Part shown: piece after piece, positions 10,857 through 21,197 of the stretch
Position numbering within the stretch: the stretch's first letter is position 1
How the letters are laid out: every line of letters starts with the position of its first letter
Source: Saussurea involucrata
Lineage: Eukaryota; Streptophyta; Magnoliopsida; Asterales; Asteraceae
Length of the DNA: 64,000 bases
Assembly: GCA_033807775.1 (NCBI GenBank)
Contig: CM066322.1
Location: 19,271,001 to 19,335,000, forward strand
Reading direction: 5' to 3'
The notes under the pieces: generated by a model
The model's input: the letters and a program-made list of their open reading frames with translations, nothing else
Told to the model about the DNA's origin: nothing
Database searches by the model: none
Translations under genes and position numbers: made by a program

Positions 10857-13800
10857 GGAAATTAATTAAAATACACAAATTTTGAAAATGATTTGCCAAA
10901 ATACCCAAAACCCAATCTCTATTGCCAAAATACCCATTATACCCGCGATGGGGTCCGTGATCGCGGACTGGGCCCGCGATTTGGGCCGCGGTGGGCCGAA
11001 AATTAGGGTTTTGGCCCCTAATGTTTCATTTTTGGTCCCTCTAGTTTTTAGGTTATCATTTTATGTATTTTTCAAGTGTTTTTGCATGTTTTTGCAGTTT
11101 TTTTTCACACGTATTGTCTGAGTTGTTTCAAGTATTTAATATAGAAAATAATTAAAGAAAATGTTTTCTCCATTTTAATTTTTGGTCCCTTTTTTCAACT
11201 TGGGTATTTTTTGTTTGTTAAATTACAACGTAGATCACTTATGTTTGATAAATTACACGGGACGATAAAGTAGATAAAATCATGTTATATATAAAACAAG
11301 AGTAGTAAGCATACAAGATTTATCGTCACAATCAAGGGAAATCAATGTTTAGATCAACGGTATCATATGTTATACTTCCATGTGGTTCACGCTCCGACGG
11401 GCCCTGCGTGTTAGTTAGTTGGCTGACTGAACGTCTACTCCTTGGCACGCTTGAAGGGGCGGGATTTGGACACTCTCCACGACTATGTCCTACTGCTTGG
11501 CACCGAGTACATTTGCGCTGTATCGAACCTTCACCACGTGATGGACGTCGGTCGTTCTTTCTCGGTCTCCCGACTCTGTTCTTAGTGTTTAACGGTGGAT
11601 AGCATGGCGGAAGGGGGTCGGGTGGAGACACCCATGCTTCAGGGGGTCCAGTTGGATTTATTACCTCCACGTATGTTGCCCGGTAAGTTTCGGACGTGAA
11701 GAAATTTACAGCCAAGTCGCTGCAATCTCAACAACCCATATGTCTTGCCGCAGCGATGGCATGGCCGCACGATAACCCAGATTTTTGCCATTGGAAACAT
11801 GAATAACCATGGTCGGTCATATCGACAATCGCGTCAAGTAGGTTATCCCGAACCTAGTACTTCCCATACCCAATTTCGCTTACCCTCCATGTCGACGCTT
11901 GTCCCGCCCTGAGGAGAATTATCTCATCCGCCTTTTGTGTGAGTCTATTAAGCATCTCACCTCCTTTTCGGCGTCGAATTTGGTACAACTCCTGTTGAAA
12001 GGACCAAAAGTACTCCATAAGTTGTACAATCGGTAATCTACGCGCAAAACGAAAGAGTGCATTCACCGACTCTGCACTATTGGAGGTCAGAATGTCATAA
12101 CGTTGTGCAGGAAAATGGGTCGTCAACCACCTCTCCGGTCCAACATCGTCCATAACTTTGGCTGCTTTGTTGGCACTAACTCGTAGAACATTCATGTACC
12201 GGTCAAACTTCCGAGCCGTATACGCTCTGCATGCCTTCCAGTAGATGGTGTTGTAAGTTGTAATACGTTTGTCCTTGTTTTTGGCGTTCATCTTCAAATG
12301 TCGACAACATAAAGCGTGAGGGGCGTTTGGGTACGTGGCAAAGATTGCGGCGCTTATGGAAGGTGCCCTGTCGGACATAAACACCAACCCTTCCGGGTCT
12401 CCGATAGCTTGTCTCAACATGGACAGAAACCAAGTCCACTCCTCCCCGATCTCGGATTTGCCTACTTCGAAAGCTACGGGAACGATGGCGTTATTCCCGT
12501 CCATGGCAACCGCCAGTAACATCATACCCAAGTAAGGCCCCTTTAAATGGGCAGCGTTTATTACCAGGACACGACGCAGATTTCTCAAAAATGTACGGAC
12601 CTGCAAAAACGTAGGTGGTTTCCCTTTGTAAATGTTATAGTTTATAATGTGTAAACATATGACGTGTTAATATACGTACCGCGGGTCCAAGGGCAACGAA
12701 GCACAACTCAAAACGTCCATTTGATTCGGTCCTTATCTGGGTGACTGTACTTGGATTCTGCAGCTGTAAATTATATACATACCCAGGGAGTCGTTCATAC
12801 GACTCCTCGAACGTGCCTCTAACCATTAGCAGTGCCCTGCATCGCGCACGCCAGCCTTGGTAGTAACCAATTGCGATCCCGTACTGCTGGTTTACATCGT
12901 TGATGATGTCCTTTGGACGAAATGACCTGCAAGCATCAAGAAATTTGTCTTTCAGTAATGCACCCAAAGTCATTTTGGTGGCTTGTTTGTGGTTGGGATT
13001 CAGTTGCGTCCTCGAACAAATGTGTTCGTCGTGCAACTTTCTAATGACAAACATCCCTCATTTCTCGCCCACGGACCTCGCGTACAGCCTCCAATGACAA
13101 TTTTCTCTCGCACATACAACTTCGTATCTGGTTTTGTCGGATCTCGGCGTGTAACTTTCGAAACCCTCTTGTATGAGCTTAATTCCGACTTGTGTGGCCA
13201 AGTCATCCTTCGAATCAAATATTGCAACTACTTATATCCTTGAACTGTGATTATAAGGTTGAGGTTCGTAGGTTTGTGTATGGGTATCCGGGGTTGGAAG
13301 AATAGGGGGCATATCAAAAAAGTCATTTAACTAACTAAATGATTTACCACTAGGGGTATATTTTTCTCCTTCTTCGTCCTCATCACCGTCGGTACCTGAC
13401 CTGTCTATATCAGATCTACCCATTGTGAAAACATGGGTTTCGTCGTCAGCAACTCCAGCAAAACGGCCTGCTTCGTCTTGTTGTTGTTGTTGTTGTTGTT
13501 GCGTCTCCGGAACAAAATTACGATAACAGTCGTTAAGACCATATGCATGATCCGAATAAACTGTTGGGTCGTAGGACGTCTGAATTTGAGAATCAGGCTC
13601 CTCCATTTGGAGGTCTTCGTCATCACCTTCGTCGTACACCGATGATTCGGCATACACAAAAAGTGATGTAGGTCTTTCTGACTGGGCTGCAAAGTGCAGA
13701 AAACCAGAGATATCCCCATCGTTGGATAACTCCACAATAGACCCATCATCATTCTTGAACACTAACTTGCAAACAGCAGAAGGGTTGATCCCACATTTTT

Positions 13801-14583
13801 GCATGGCGCATGCAACAAACTTCTGATAAGTATAGTTTACTGCCAATTTTACACCCTGCTTAGATTTATAAGCAAAATTCCACTCATTGTTGTCCTGCAC
13901 CCATTCACCATCGAAACAGAAATATAGCTTAGCTTTTGCAACAGATGAACTCATTTTTTCAGTAGTATCTCAAAAAGAAAATACTGAAATGATGAAGAAA
14001 GTAAGTAAGAAAGAATGATAGAATGGATGTGAATTGCAACCACAATGAAATGGGTGAATGATTATGGATTTCATTTTACTGATATTTATGGATGAAATCT
14101 CATCGAGGAAGATGAATTAAAACCACAATTTGATCTTCCTACAATAATTCAACATTGATGAAAAAACCAAGATGAATTGCAACCACAAATTGATCTTCCA
14201 AGTACAATAATTTAACATTGATGAAACAAGCCAGTGAATTTCAACCACAATTTGGTCTTCCAAGTACAATAATTGTGGGAAAAAACAGTAAAAACTGCAA
14301 AAAAACGTGCAAAAAGGACCAAAAGTGTAAATTTCTGCCTCCAGATCACGGCCCCCATCGAGTGGAGGGGCCAAAAGTGTAAATTTCGACCACCGCGGAC
14401 CCCATTGCGAAGTAGAGGGGCCAAAACCCTAATTTTCGGCCCACCACGGGACCGCCGTGGCCCAATTCGCGGGCCCAATCCGTGATCGCGGACCCCATCG
14501 CGGGTATAATGGGTATTTTGGCAATAGAGCTTGGGTATTTTGGCAAACCATATTCAAACTTTGGGTATTTTAATTAATTTCCC
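10857..14583. mobile_element. MULE B: Mutator-like element with decayed transposase
   Basis: The left end GGAAATTAATTAAAATAC and the complement of the right end GGGAAATTAATTAAAATACC match MULE A and C. Terminal inverted repeats of about 250 bp contain CCCGCGATGGGGTCCG-type GC-rich blocks. The transposase gene runs on the minus strand from near the right TIR. The element sits in a TA microsatellite, so the 9-bp target duplication (TA-rich on both sides) cannot be proved. One G of the left terminal GGG is replaced. Confidence 0.8.
11332..13954 (-). pseudogene. MULE B transposase, in-frame stops
   Basis: Product: a MuDR-type transposase. Exon 1 is 13954-12680 and exon 2 is 12600-11332. The intron begins GTACGT and ends TTTTGCAG, as in MULE C. 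In order: an N-terminal acidic domain starting MSSSVAKAKLYFCFDG with a poly-Gln tract; a Mutator DNA-binding domain (CARENCHWRLY); the DDE core with VINAAHLKG, MSDRAPSIS and NSAESVNALFRF; a SWIM-type segment in which the first Cys of CxC is gone (YSCFQW); and a CCHC knuckle CTRCQAVGHSRGEC. Stops interrupt it at 13331-13333, about 13235, about 13057, 11851-11853 and about 11727, yet the frame stays constant throughout. The first catalytic Asp position reads Asn (INAAHLKG versus IDAAHLKG in MULE C). It is therefore inactive. Confidence 0.85.
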
Positions 14584-14630
<47 letters not shown>

Positions 14631-15003
14631 CACAATTTCAGTTACAAACCTATTTTTCATTGTCAATTTGAAGATAAAGAAGAACGCGACACGAATTCTC
14701 ATTTGTGCTTATTCATTATGAATAATGAACTTCATTCATCATAAAAAGGGACATGAATTTAACATTCACGATGACACCCTTCATATTGAATATCCTGTGA
14801 ATATACGAGACACATGTCACACTCTCATTTATCCTCTGATTCACAACGGAACTTAAATTTACAGTTGAACATGCCCCCTTATATAGTTATATATAGGGAG
14901 TTTCAAATACAAACCATGTAATTATTACAAACCTTATAAACTTAATCTCAACCCTTTATTTTGTTTAGTTTGAAATTTATAGGTACTTATATATCAAGAA
15001 GAA
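14584..15003. other. Microsatellite and AT-rich intergenic sequence
   Basis: A (TA)n(GA)n microsatellite fills about 14584-14631. The rest shows no gene or recognised repeat. Confidence 0.55.
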
Positions 15004-15237
15004 GGTTCAAACGAGAACTATTTACGAGAACTACGAGAACGGCCGACCATGTACAAAATCACTGGTGATTCACATACAAAATCATATGTGATTAAAACTC
15101 TGGACACACGCGGTTTGTCCCGCGGTTTGCAAAGCGCGCGGTTTGTCCCGCGGTTTGTACTGTGAATCACCAGTGATTTTGTACATGGTCGACCGTTCTC
15201 GTAGTTCTCGTAAATAGTTAGCGTTCTCGTTTGAACC
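15004..15237. mobile_element. Foldback/MITE element
   Basis: This 234-bp element starts GGTTCAAACGAGAAC and ends with the exact complement. The arms (about 75 bp each, including ACCATGTACAAAATCACTGG and its complement) would fold into a long hairpin. The loop holds a direct repeat of CGCGGTTTGTCCCGCGGTTTG, twice. No clear target duplication is seen and nothing is coded. Confidence 0.65.
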
Positions 15238-15366
15238 CACCTCTATATATCAAATCACTTAAAGATGCACCAAATAGTAGATTTAGAAACTTATTTAAAC
15301 CAATACATTGATTATCTACACGTAAGATTGAGACCGGATAGATTTTTGTAGCAATTACATGATTTA

Positions 15367-15370
<4 letters not shown>

Positions 15371-15432
<62 letters not shown>
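15371..15432. repeat. (CT)n(TA)n microsatellite
   Basis: A run of CT repeats passes directly into TA repeats. It sits at the presumed left end of the first Helitron-like copy. Confidence 0.9.
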
Positions 15433-15436
<4 letters not shown>

Positions 15437-16662
15437 AATAAGTAACTAGCATGCTACGTGTCAACTTCTGGTGAACCGACTTTAGTATTTTTCCGCCTAA
15501 ATATATATCTGGACGCAATTTACATTATAAGTTCAATTAGCACACCCACATTCACTCCTCCTTAAATCTCTCTTTAATTCAATTTTTTTAATTTATACGT
15601 TATATTTACTACCCTTATAATTAGATATGTAGTTTATTTTTAACCCCTTACTTTTTTATTTTTCATTTTAGACTCTTATCATATAAACATTATAAATAAT
15701 GTATATGAACTAAAATGCATTAAAAATACATTTCTTTTTTTTACAAATTACACCATTGTAATCGTCTCGTCAATACCTTCGAAATGAGCCCAATATTGAA
15801 TATTTTTGGATTTAATCATATTATTAAATATCAGAACATGTACGAATTAATTTGTTTTATATCCCTTACATTATTCATTTTTATTTTACACCCTTATAAT
15901 ATTAAAAATACATAATCATTGTTTAACTAAAACATATTAATAAATGTATTTTTTTACAAATGATATTATTACAATATTCTCGCCAATAATTTCAAAATAA
16001 GTTTATTATTGAATATTTTTTTAACTTAATAATATTGTGAAATATCATAAATACGTATCAAGATTTTTCAAGAATGACGTACCGAGATTTTTTTAAAACT
16101 TGTACATTTTACGTTCTTATCTAAATTTATCTATTATACTTTTTTAAAAATAATTTCAGTTACGGTTATTCTTGAATTTTTAAGAAGTACAAATTTCAAT
16201 ACATCATGTACGAATTTAAAAATTTTAAAACCTCCAACGTCCAACATGATAATTAAAAATAAAATTATTTTTTATTTTTAAATTACACTTTATACCATTA
16301 TAATTAGTTATTTAATTTATTTTATATCCGTTCTCCTTTTATTTTTCATTTTACATCCTTATCATATCAACATACATAAACTAAAATACATCAAACAAAA
16401 ATGTTTTTTTTATAAATTATACCGTTATAACCGTTCAGCAAAACCTTAAAAATGAGCACAAATGTTATGGGTTTGAAGACCCCACTATCGAACGAATATT
16501 TTTCATTTTTTTGACCAATTAATCATATTGACCTTTAATTTTATACATTTAATATGCGATTAAAAGCAAATAAATATGAATATTAAACAAACTTATTTTT
16601 TCGAATTCTCGGTTTTAGATTCGAGATACTTCGCGCCGCATCGCGCGCGGGTACATATCTAA
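15404..16662 (+). mobile_element. Helitron-like element, copy 1
   Basis: The left end reads TCTATATATA...ATAATAAATAAGTAACTA, shared with two other copies here (16890 and 21161). It fits the TC-initial Helitron end. The right end has a short GC hairpin (CGCGCCGCATCGCGCGCGG) about 10 bp before CTAA followed by T, matching the CTRR|T rule. There are no inverted termini and no target duplication, as expected for Helitrons. No Rep/helicase is present, so it is non-autonomous. The interior holds three diverged units of about 250-300 bp, each with a TAATCGTCTCGTCAATACC-like motif followed by AAATGAGCCCAA or a variant. Confidence 0.6.
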
Positions 16663-16889
16663 TGTGTGTATCTATATCTATATATATATATATATATATA
16701 TAAATATAGAGGGAGGATAATTTGAAACCCTCTCAAATCATATACAATTTTACTAGTTCTCATGTTTTTTTAATAAATATTTTCGTTTGATCCTCCTTCT
16801 AAATATCTATATATATTATTAAAAGTAACTGGAGTTTAATTTTATATATACATCCAAATATGAATTTTGAAGTTTTTGATACCTAAGAA
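16663..16889. other. Spacer with TA microsatellite and a further Helitron-type start
   Basis: A (TA)n run lies at about 16677-16702. At about 16808 the sequence TCTATATATATTATTAAAAG resembles another Helitron 5' end, but no matching 3' end follows before copy 2, so it is not called as an element. Confidence 0.4.
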
Positions 16890-17062
16890 TCTATACATAT
16901 AATAAATAAGTAACTACATTGACACGTGTCATCGTCTGATGAGCCGACTTTATTGTTTTCCCGCCTAAACATGTATCTGGACGTCTTTACATTATAGGTT
17001 CAATTAACACACTCACAGTCACTCCTCCTTAAATCTCTCATTAATTAAAATTTTAATATTTA
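16890..17062 (+). mobile_element. Helitron-like element, copy 2 (left part)
   Basis: It starts TCTATACATATAATAAATAA and carries the family block GCCGACTTTATTGTTTTCCC. It is interrupted by the PIF/Harbinger element and resumes at 20878, where family sequence (TTACATTTACTACCCTTATAA) continues to about 21090. Its 3' end is not recognisable. Confidence 0.55.
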
Positions 17063-17362
17063 GGCCATCAGTACCCCATGGAAAGAATCTTTCAAATATT
17101 CCACTCCACATCATCGCCACATCAGCTTTTCTCCCATCCCTCACTCCATCCCTAAGGCCTTCCGTAGCCCATTCGGGGTGGGCAGCGGGATGGCTGCGGG
17201 ATGGGGTACGGGGCGGGATGGGCATGCGGGAAGGGATGGTTTTCGGGGATGGGATCCCGATCCATCCCGAGGGTTTTTAAAAAAAAAAATTTTAATTAAA
17301 TTTTTAAAAAAATAACCGTTGAACGGCTCTTTCTTAAAAAAAATTTCTCAATTTAATCCCAC

Positions 17363-17373
17363 TATATATTTAA
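17363..17373 (+). promoter_or_regulatory. Likely TATA box for the Harbinger transposase
   Basis: TATATATTTAA lies about 110 bp upstream of the ATG at 17483, in the left TIR. The right TIR carries the same block in mirror image. Confidence 0.5.
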
Positions 17374-17383
17374 CCCTCAACCT

Positions 17384-17460
17384 CTTATTTCTCACACCTC
17401 TCAACCTCTTATTTCTCACACCTCTTATTTCTCACACCTCTCAACTCTCTCAAATTCTCT
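17384..17460. repeat. Tandem CCTCTTATTTCTCACACCTC repeats, left TIR
   Basis: Several 15-25-bp units of this motif lie between the TATA-like box and the transposase start. The mirror-image set is at about 20518-20667 in the right TIR, with more units. They probably form the 5' leader of each gene. Confidence 0.7.
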
Positions 17461-17482
17461 CAACCTCTATATATTAAACAAT

Positions 17483-18773
17483 ATGGATTCGCCACAACCC
17501 GGTTCACCAACCGCATCATCATCATCCGTAGACACCGACGAGTTGTTGAATCTACAAAGGGAAATTTTTCGACATACTGCACAATCGTTGTATGGTAGCA
17601 CCGCCTCATCGTCAACAAGAGAGAGAGAGAGCCGCAAACATTGAAAGAGGTCGAGTAACTGCAAACGAGCGGCTTATGCGGGACTACTTTGGCGTCAACC
17701 CGATTTATACACCGGATATGTTTAGGCGGCGGTTCAGGATGAGCAGACAACTATTTGAACGAATAGTTGAAGATTTAGAAGTAGGGTATCCGTATTTTAG
17801 ACTTCAGTTTGACGGGTTAGGCAAACAAGGTTTTTCTCCGATACAAAAGTGTACTTCCGCTATTCGGCAATTGGCGTATGGAGTAGCTGCTGACGCACTT
17901 GACGAGTACATCCGTATGGGAGAGAAAACATCACGAGATTGTCTGTACAAATTCTGCACAGGTATTATTGAACTGTATGGTCAAAAATATTTATGCAAGC
18001 CTACTTTTATTGATATTCAGAAGTTGTACGCCGCGCATGAAGCTAAACACGGATTTCCCGGCATGCTCGGCATCATAGACTGTACTCATTGGGCGTGGGC
18101 AAATTGTCCGAATGCATGGCGAGGTCAATTCATGAGAGGTGATCATGAGCACCCGACAATCATGCTAGAAGCAGTGGCCTCTCAAGATCTATGGATCTGG
18201 CACGCATACTTTGGTGTTGCCGGTTCTAACAACGACATCAATGTTCTCAATCAGTCGCCCATCTTCAACGATGTATATGATGGAAAAGCACCCGAGTGCC
18301 CTTTTGAGGTGAATGGAGCCACCTACAAGCACGAATATTATCTAACGGATGGGATATATCCGGAATGGGATACTTTCGTAAAATCATTTACGTGCCCACA
18401 AGACCTTAAACGACAAAAGTTCAAGTCCGCGCAAGAATCCGCACGTAAAGATGTTGAACGAGCTTTTGGCGTGCTTAAACAACGTTGGCATATACTTCAT
18501 AACCCGGCACGCGGATGGGAACCGGCAATATTGAGAAACATTATGTACGCTTGTGTCATATTACACAATATGATACTCGAAGACGAAAGCCATGCTATTT
18601 GTGGTGACGTGGAAAATGACTTTTTCACGAATGATATCGAAAGCCAAATCAGTGAGACACAACGCGCGGCAAATGTTCGAGAAGTCATAAACCGGGACAC
18701 TCATAATAACCTTCGGTCGGATTTGGTCGAACATATTTGGCGTATCCAAGTTCCCAACAATGACGACGAGTAG
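17483..18773 (+). pseudogene. PIF/Harbinger transposase (DDE nuclease), N-terminal frameshift
   Basis: The protein cuts and rejoins the element at TTA-type targets. The likely start is the ATG at 17483 (MDSPQPGSPTASSSSS), but that frame ends in a stop just past a GA-repeat at about 17618-17630. The main body continues in another frame and is open from 17592 to the TAG at 18771-18773. The body (393 residues counted from 17592) holds the plant Harbinger DDE domain: GIIDCTHWAW with the first Asp (about residue 163), GSNNDINVL with the second (about 214), and DVERAFGVLKQRW with the Glu (about 290). All three catalytic residues are present. The only visible lesion is the shift in the GA run. An ATG at 17592 could still start the DDE part, so partial function cannot be excluded. 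Confidence 0.85.
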
Positions 18774-18786
18774 ATTTTTAAATTTA

Positions 18787-18971
18787 TTTTGTAATTTTTA
18801 TTTTAATGAATGATATGAATTTTAATTTTAATTATTTATCTTATTTTTATTTATTAAAAAATATATAAATATTTTTATTTTGTTAAATAATTAAATGTAT
18901 AAATAAAAGAATTAAAATAAATGAGGTGGCAAAAGGGTTTGAGGGAATGGGGTACGGGTGTTTAGGGATCG
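18787..18971. repeat. Central inverted repeat, left arm
   Basis: It begins just after the transposase stop. Its reverse complement matches 19072-19255 with only a few mismatches and small gaps over about 185 bp. The arms enclose a loop of about 100 bp (18972-19071) holding a fragment that ends in the element's own terminus motif (GGTACTGATGGCC followed by TAA). Confidence 0.85.
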
Positions 18972-19071
18972 TGAGGGATGGAGTGAGGGATGGAAGAAAA
19001 GCTGATGTGACGCTGATGTGGAGTGGAATCTTTGAAAGATGCTGTGGATGGGGTACTGATGGCCTAACAAT

Positions 19072-19255
19072 CCCTAAACACCCGTACCCCATTCCCTCAA
19101 ACCCTTTTGCACCTCATTTATTTTAATTCTTTTATTTATACATTTAATTATTTAACAAAATAAAAATATTTATATATTTTTTAATAAATAAAAATAAGAT
19201 AAATAATAAAAATTAAAATTCATACCATTCATTAAAAATAAAAATTACAAAATAC
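19072..19255. repeat. Central inverted repeat, right arm
   Basis: Mirror image of 18787-18971. It ends about 6 bp from the stop of the Myb-like gene at 19262, so the two convergent genes have complementary 3' flanks. Confidence 0.85.
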
Positions 19256-19261
19256 AAAACA

Positions 19262-19971
19262 CTACCAATCATGAAATTTTTGAATTTGCTCTTTTCTCGC
19301 TAAAGTGACCCTCAAAGCTTTTCCCGTAAGGTGATCATGTGAGGCCATGAAAAACTCGAAGTCTTTATCAAATCGGTTTGCGCGTTCGATTTCGCGTTCT
19401 TGATCCAACCTATGTCGTTCGAGTTTTGAGCGTTCGATTTCGAGATCGAGTTTTTTCATTTTGTATTCCATTGTATCATCAATTTTGTCGTTGAACGTCG
19501 TCAACAACTGAGTAACACTTTCGTCCGTATTCGCCCCGGACGTATTACTCGTTGATGATTTTTTTGCCTTGTTTCTCCCGATGGGTCGTTGAATTTGCTC
19601 GTCATCGTCATCATCGGAAGGTTGGGTACGTTTTGAACCCCGCGATGAAGTTGTCGTCATCGTTGGAACGGCTCCCCATTTTGGACATTTTTTTAGGACG
19701 TCCCAAGCTTGTTCGTGAGTGAAAGCAACTTTATGGCGTGCTAGATACCGTTCGTGTGCCGTTCGGGATATATCGGCCTCACTCATCCCGCTTGATCTAT
19801 TATTGAGCAAGTTGTTGTAGATGCCGCCAAACGAATTAACTCTTTTATTGAGGTCGTTGAACTTGCTATTGAGTTGATGGGTTGATCTATAACCTGGTTC
19901 ACGACCCATGCGAGTAAAGAACACATGCCCGATTCGGCCCCAAAAATTTCCTACATTTATGTAAAATTAAG

Positions 19972-20009
<38 letters not shown>

Positions 20010-20503
20010 TAAAAATAATTACCACCGCTTTGTGCGTTACCGACCACGGGGTCCTCCGAAACGTCAACCCACGCCGACACTAACGCGAGTTCCTCGGCTT
20101 TACTCCACGTTTGTTTGGCGGCTTTCTTTGGTCTCGGATTTGATGGTTCCGGGTTAGATTGTTGTGTCGGGATAGATTGTGGTGTGTTCGGGGTAGAAGG
20201 TTGGGTTTCCGGAACAATGTCGTCGTCGATATTGAAGTTGGCCGGAGTAAAACCTTGTTCAATCAACCCGGGACGTGTAAATTGGTAAGGAATTTGTTGG
20301 TGAATTTGTTGGTGAAATTGTTGGGGAAATTGTTGCGGATATTGTGGCGGATTTTGTTGCGACCATTGTGGCGGAATTTGTTGCGAAAATTGCGGATGAT
20401 AACCTTGTTGTGTAAACGCTTGGAAACCAAGCTCTTGATCTTCTTGCGATTGTGGTGTATTCGGTCGGTTACGACGGGATGTAGGTGTTCTGTTTGAATT
20501 CAT
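19262..20503 (-). CDS. Myb/SANT-like protein of the PIF/Harbinger element
   Basis: This is the second gene of the element. In this superfamily the Myb-like partner helps the transposase reach the nucleus and the element ends. Exon 1 is 20503-20023 and exon 2 is 19950-19262. The 72-bp intron starts GTAATT and ends ATGTAG; it contains an (ATA)n microsatellite, and joining is in phase 1. The N-terminus (MNSNRTPTSRRNRP) is followed by a Gln/Pro-rich repeat region (QQIPPQWSQQNPPQYPQQ). The trihelix/SANT-like domain begins KQTWSKAEELALVSAWVDVS, crosses the intron and continues with FWGRIGHVF. A charged, coiled-coil-like C-terminus (MEYKMKKLDLEIERSKLERH) follows. No internal stop is visible, so it appears intact. 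A TATA-like box is present in the right TIR upstream. Confidence 0.82.
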
Positions 20504-20674
20504 GATGAGAGAGGTGTGAAAAATAAGAGGTTGAGAGAATTTGAGAGAGTTTGAGAGGTGTGAGAAATAAGAGGTTGAGAGAATTTGAGAGGTGTGAGAA
20601 ATAAGAGGTTAAGAGAATTTGAGATGTGTGAGAAATAAGAGGTTGAGAGGTGTGAGAAATAAGAGGTTGAGGGT

Positions 20675-20685
20675 TAAATATATAG
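20675..20685 (-). promoter_or_regulatory. Likely TATA box for the Myb-like gene
   Basis: On the minus strand this reads CTATATATTTAAC, the mirror copy of the block in the left TIR. It lies about 170 bp upstream of the start at 20503, with tandem repeats between. Confidence 0.45.
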
Positions 20686-20877
20686 TGGGATTAAATTGAG
20701 AATTTTTTTTTACAAAGAGCCGTTGAACGGCTTTATTTTTAAAAATTTAATTAATTTTTTTTAAAACCCTTCGGGATGGATCGGGATCCCATCCCCGGAT
20801 TCCATCCCGCCCCGCATAGGCCGTAGCCCTTCCCGCTCCATCCCGCCCTCCATCCCGCTGGGCTACGGATGGCCTTA

Positions 20878-21160
20878 TACCTTACATTTACTACCCTTAT
20901 AATTACCTATGTAGTTTACTTTTAATCCATTACTTTTTTTTTATTTTTCATTTTAGATTTTTATCATATAAACATAAATAATGTATATGAACTAAAATGC
21001 ATTAAAAACGTTTTTATTTTTTTTACAAATTATACCATTGTAATCGTTTCGTCAATACCTTTGAAATAAGCCCAACATTGAATATTTTTTGATACATACG
21101 TACATATCCATACTTATAATAAATTCAAAAAATCTCCATCGTGTATAGTAATCCCAAAAA
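20878..21160 (+). mobile_element. Helitron-like element, copy 2 (right part) and spacer
   Basis: Family sequence resumes after the Harbinger TTA duplication and includes TACCATTGTAATCGTTTCGTC and AAGCCCAACATTGAATATTT. It fades at about 21090. No 3' hairpin or CTRR end is seen, so the copy is truncated by or merged into the next one. Confidence 0.5.
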
Positions 21161-21197
21161 TCTATACATATAATAAATGAGTAACTAACATGCCACG
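21161..21197 (+). mobile_element. Helitron-like element, copy 3 (left part)
   Basis: TCTATACATATAATAAATGA starts a third copy. LARD1 enters it 37 bp in, at CCACG. The rest of the copy is at 42646-43040. Confidence 0.6.

Larger units (their letters stand above)
17063..20874. mobile_element. Two-gene PIF/Harbinger element
   Basis: It is flanked by TTA on both sides (17060-17062 and 20875-20877), the standard 3-bp PIF/Harbinger target duplication. The termini are GGCCATCAGTACCCCA on the left and the complement of GGCCATCCGTAGCCCA on the right. A second copy of the terminus, GGCCTTCCGTAGCCCA, starts at 17156, so the left end is doubled. Long imperfect TIRs of about 300 bp (about 17156-17460 and 20504-20874) contain tandem CCTCTTATTTCTCACACCTC units and a TATA-like box. 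The transposase (plus strand) and the Myb-like gene (minus strand) converge on a central inverted repeat. Confidence 0.88.

Noticed and set aside
13470..13505. Poly-Gln/poly-Asn frames
   Set aside because: The TTGTTG repeat codes for poly-Gln in the MULE B transposase frame; the other-frame runs are shadows.
19967..20022. Tyr-rich end of the first Myb-like frame
   Set aside because: It is intron sequence (an ATA microsatellite) read past the splice donor at 20022; the real protein continues in the next exon.
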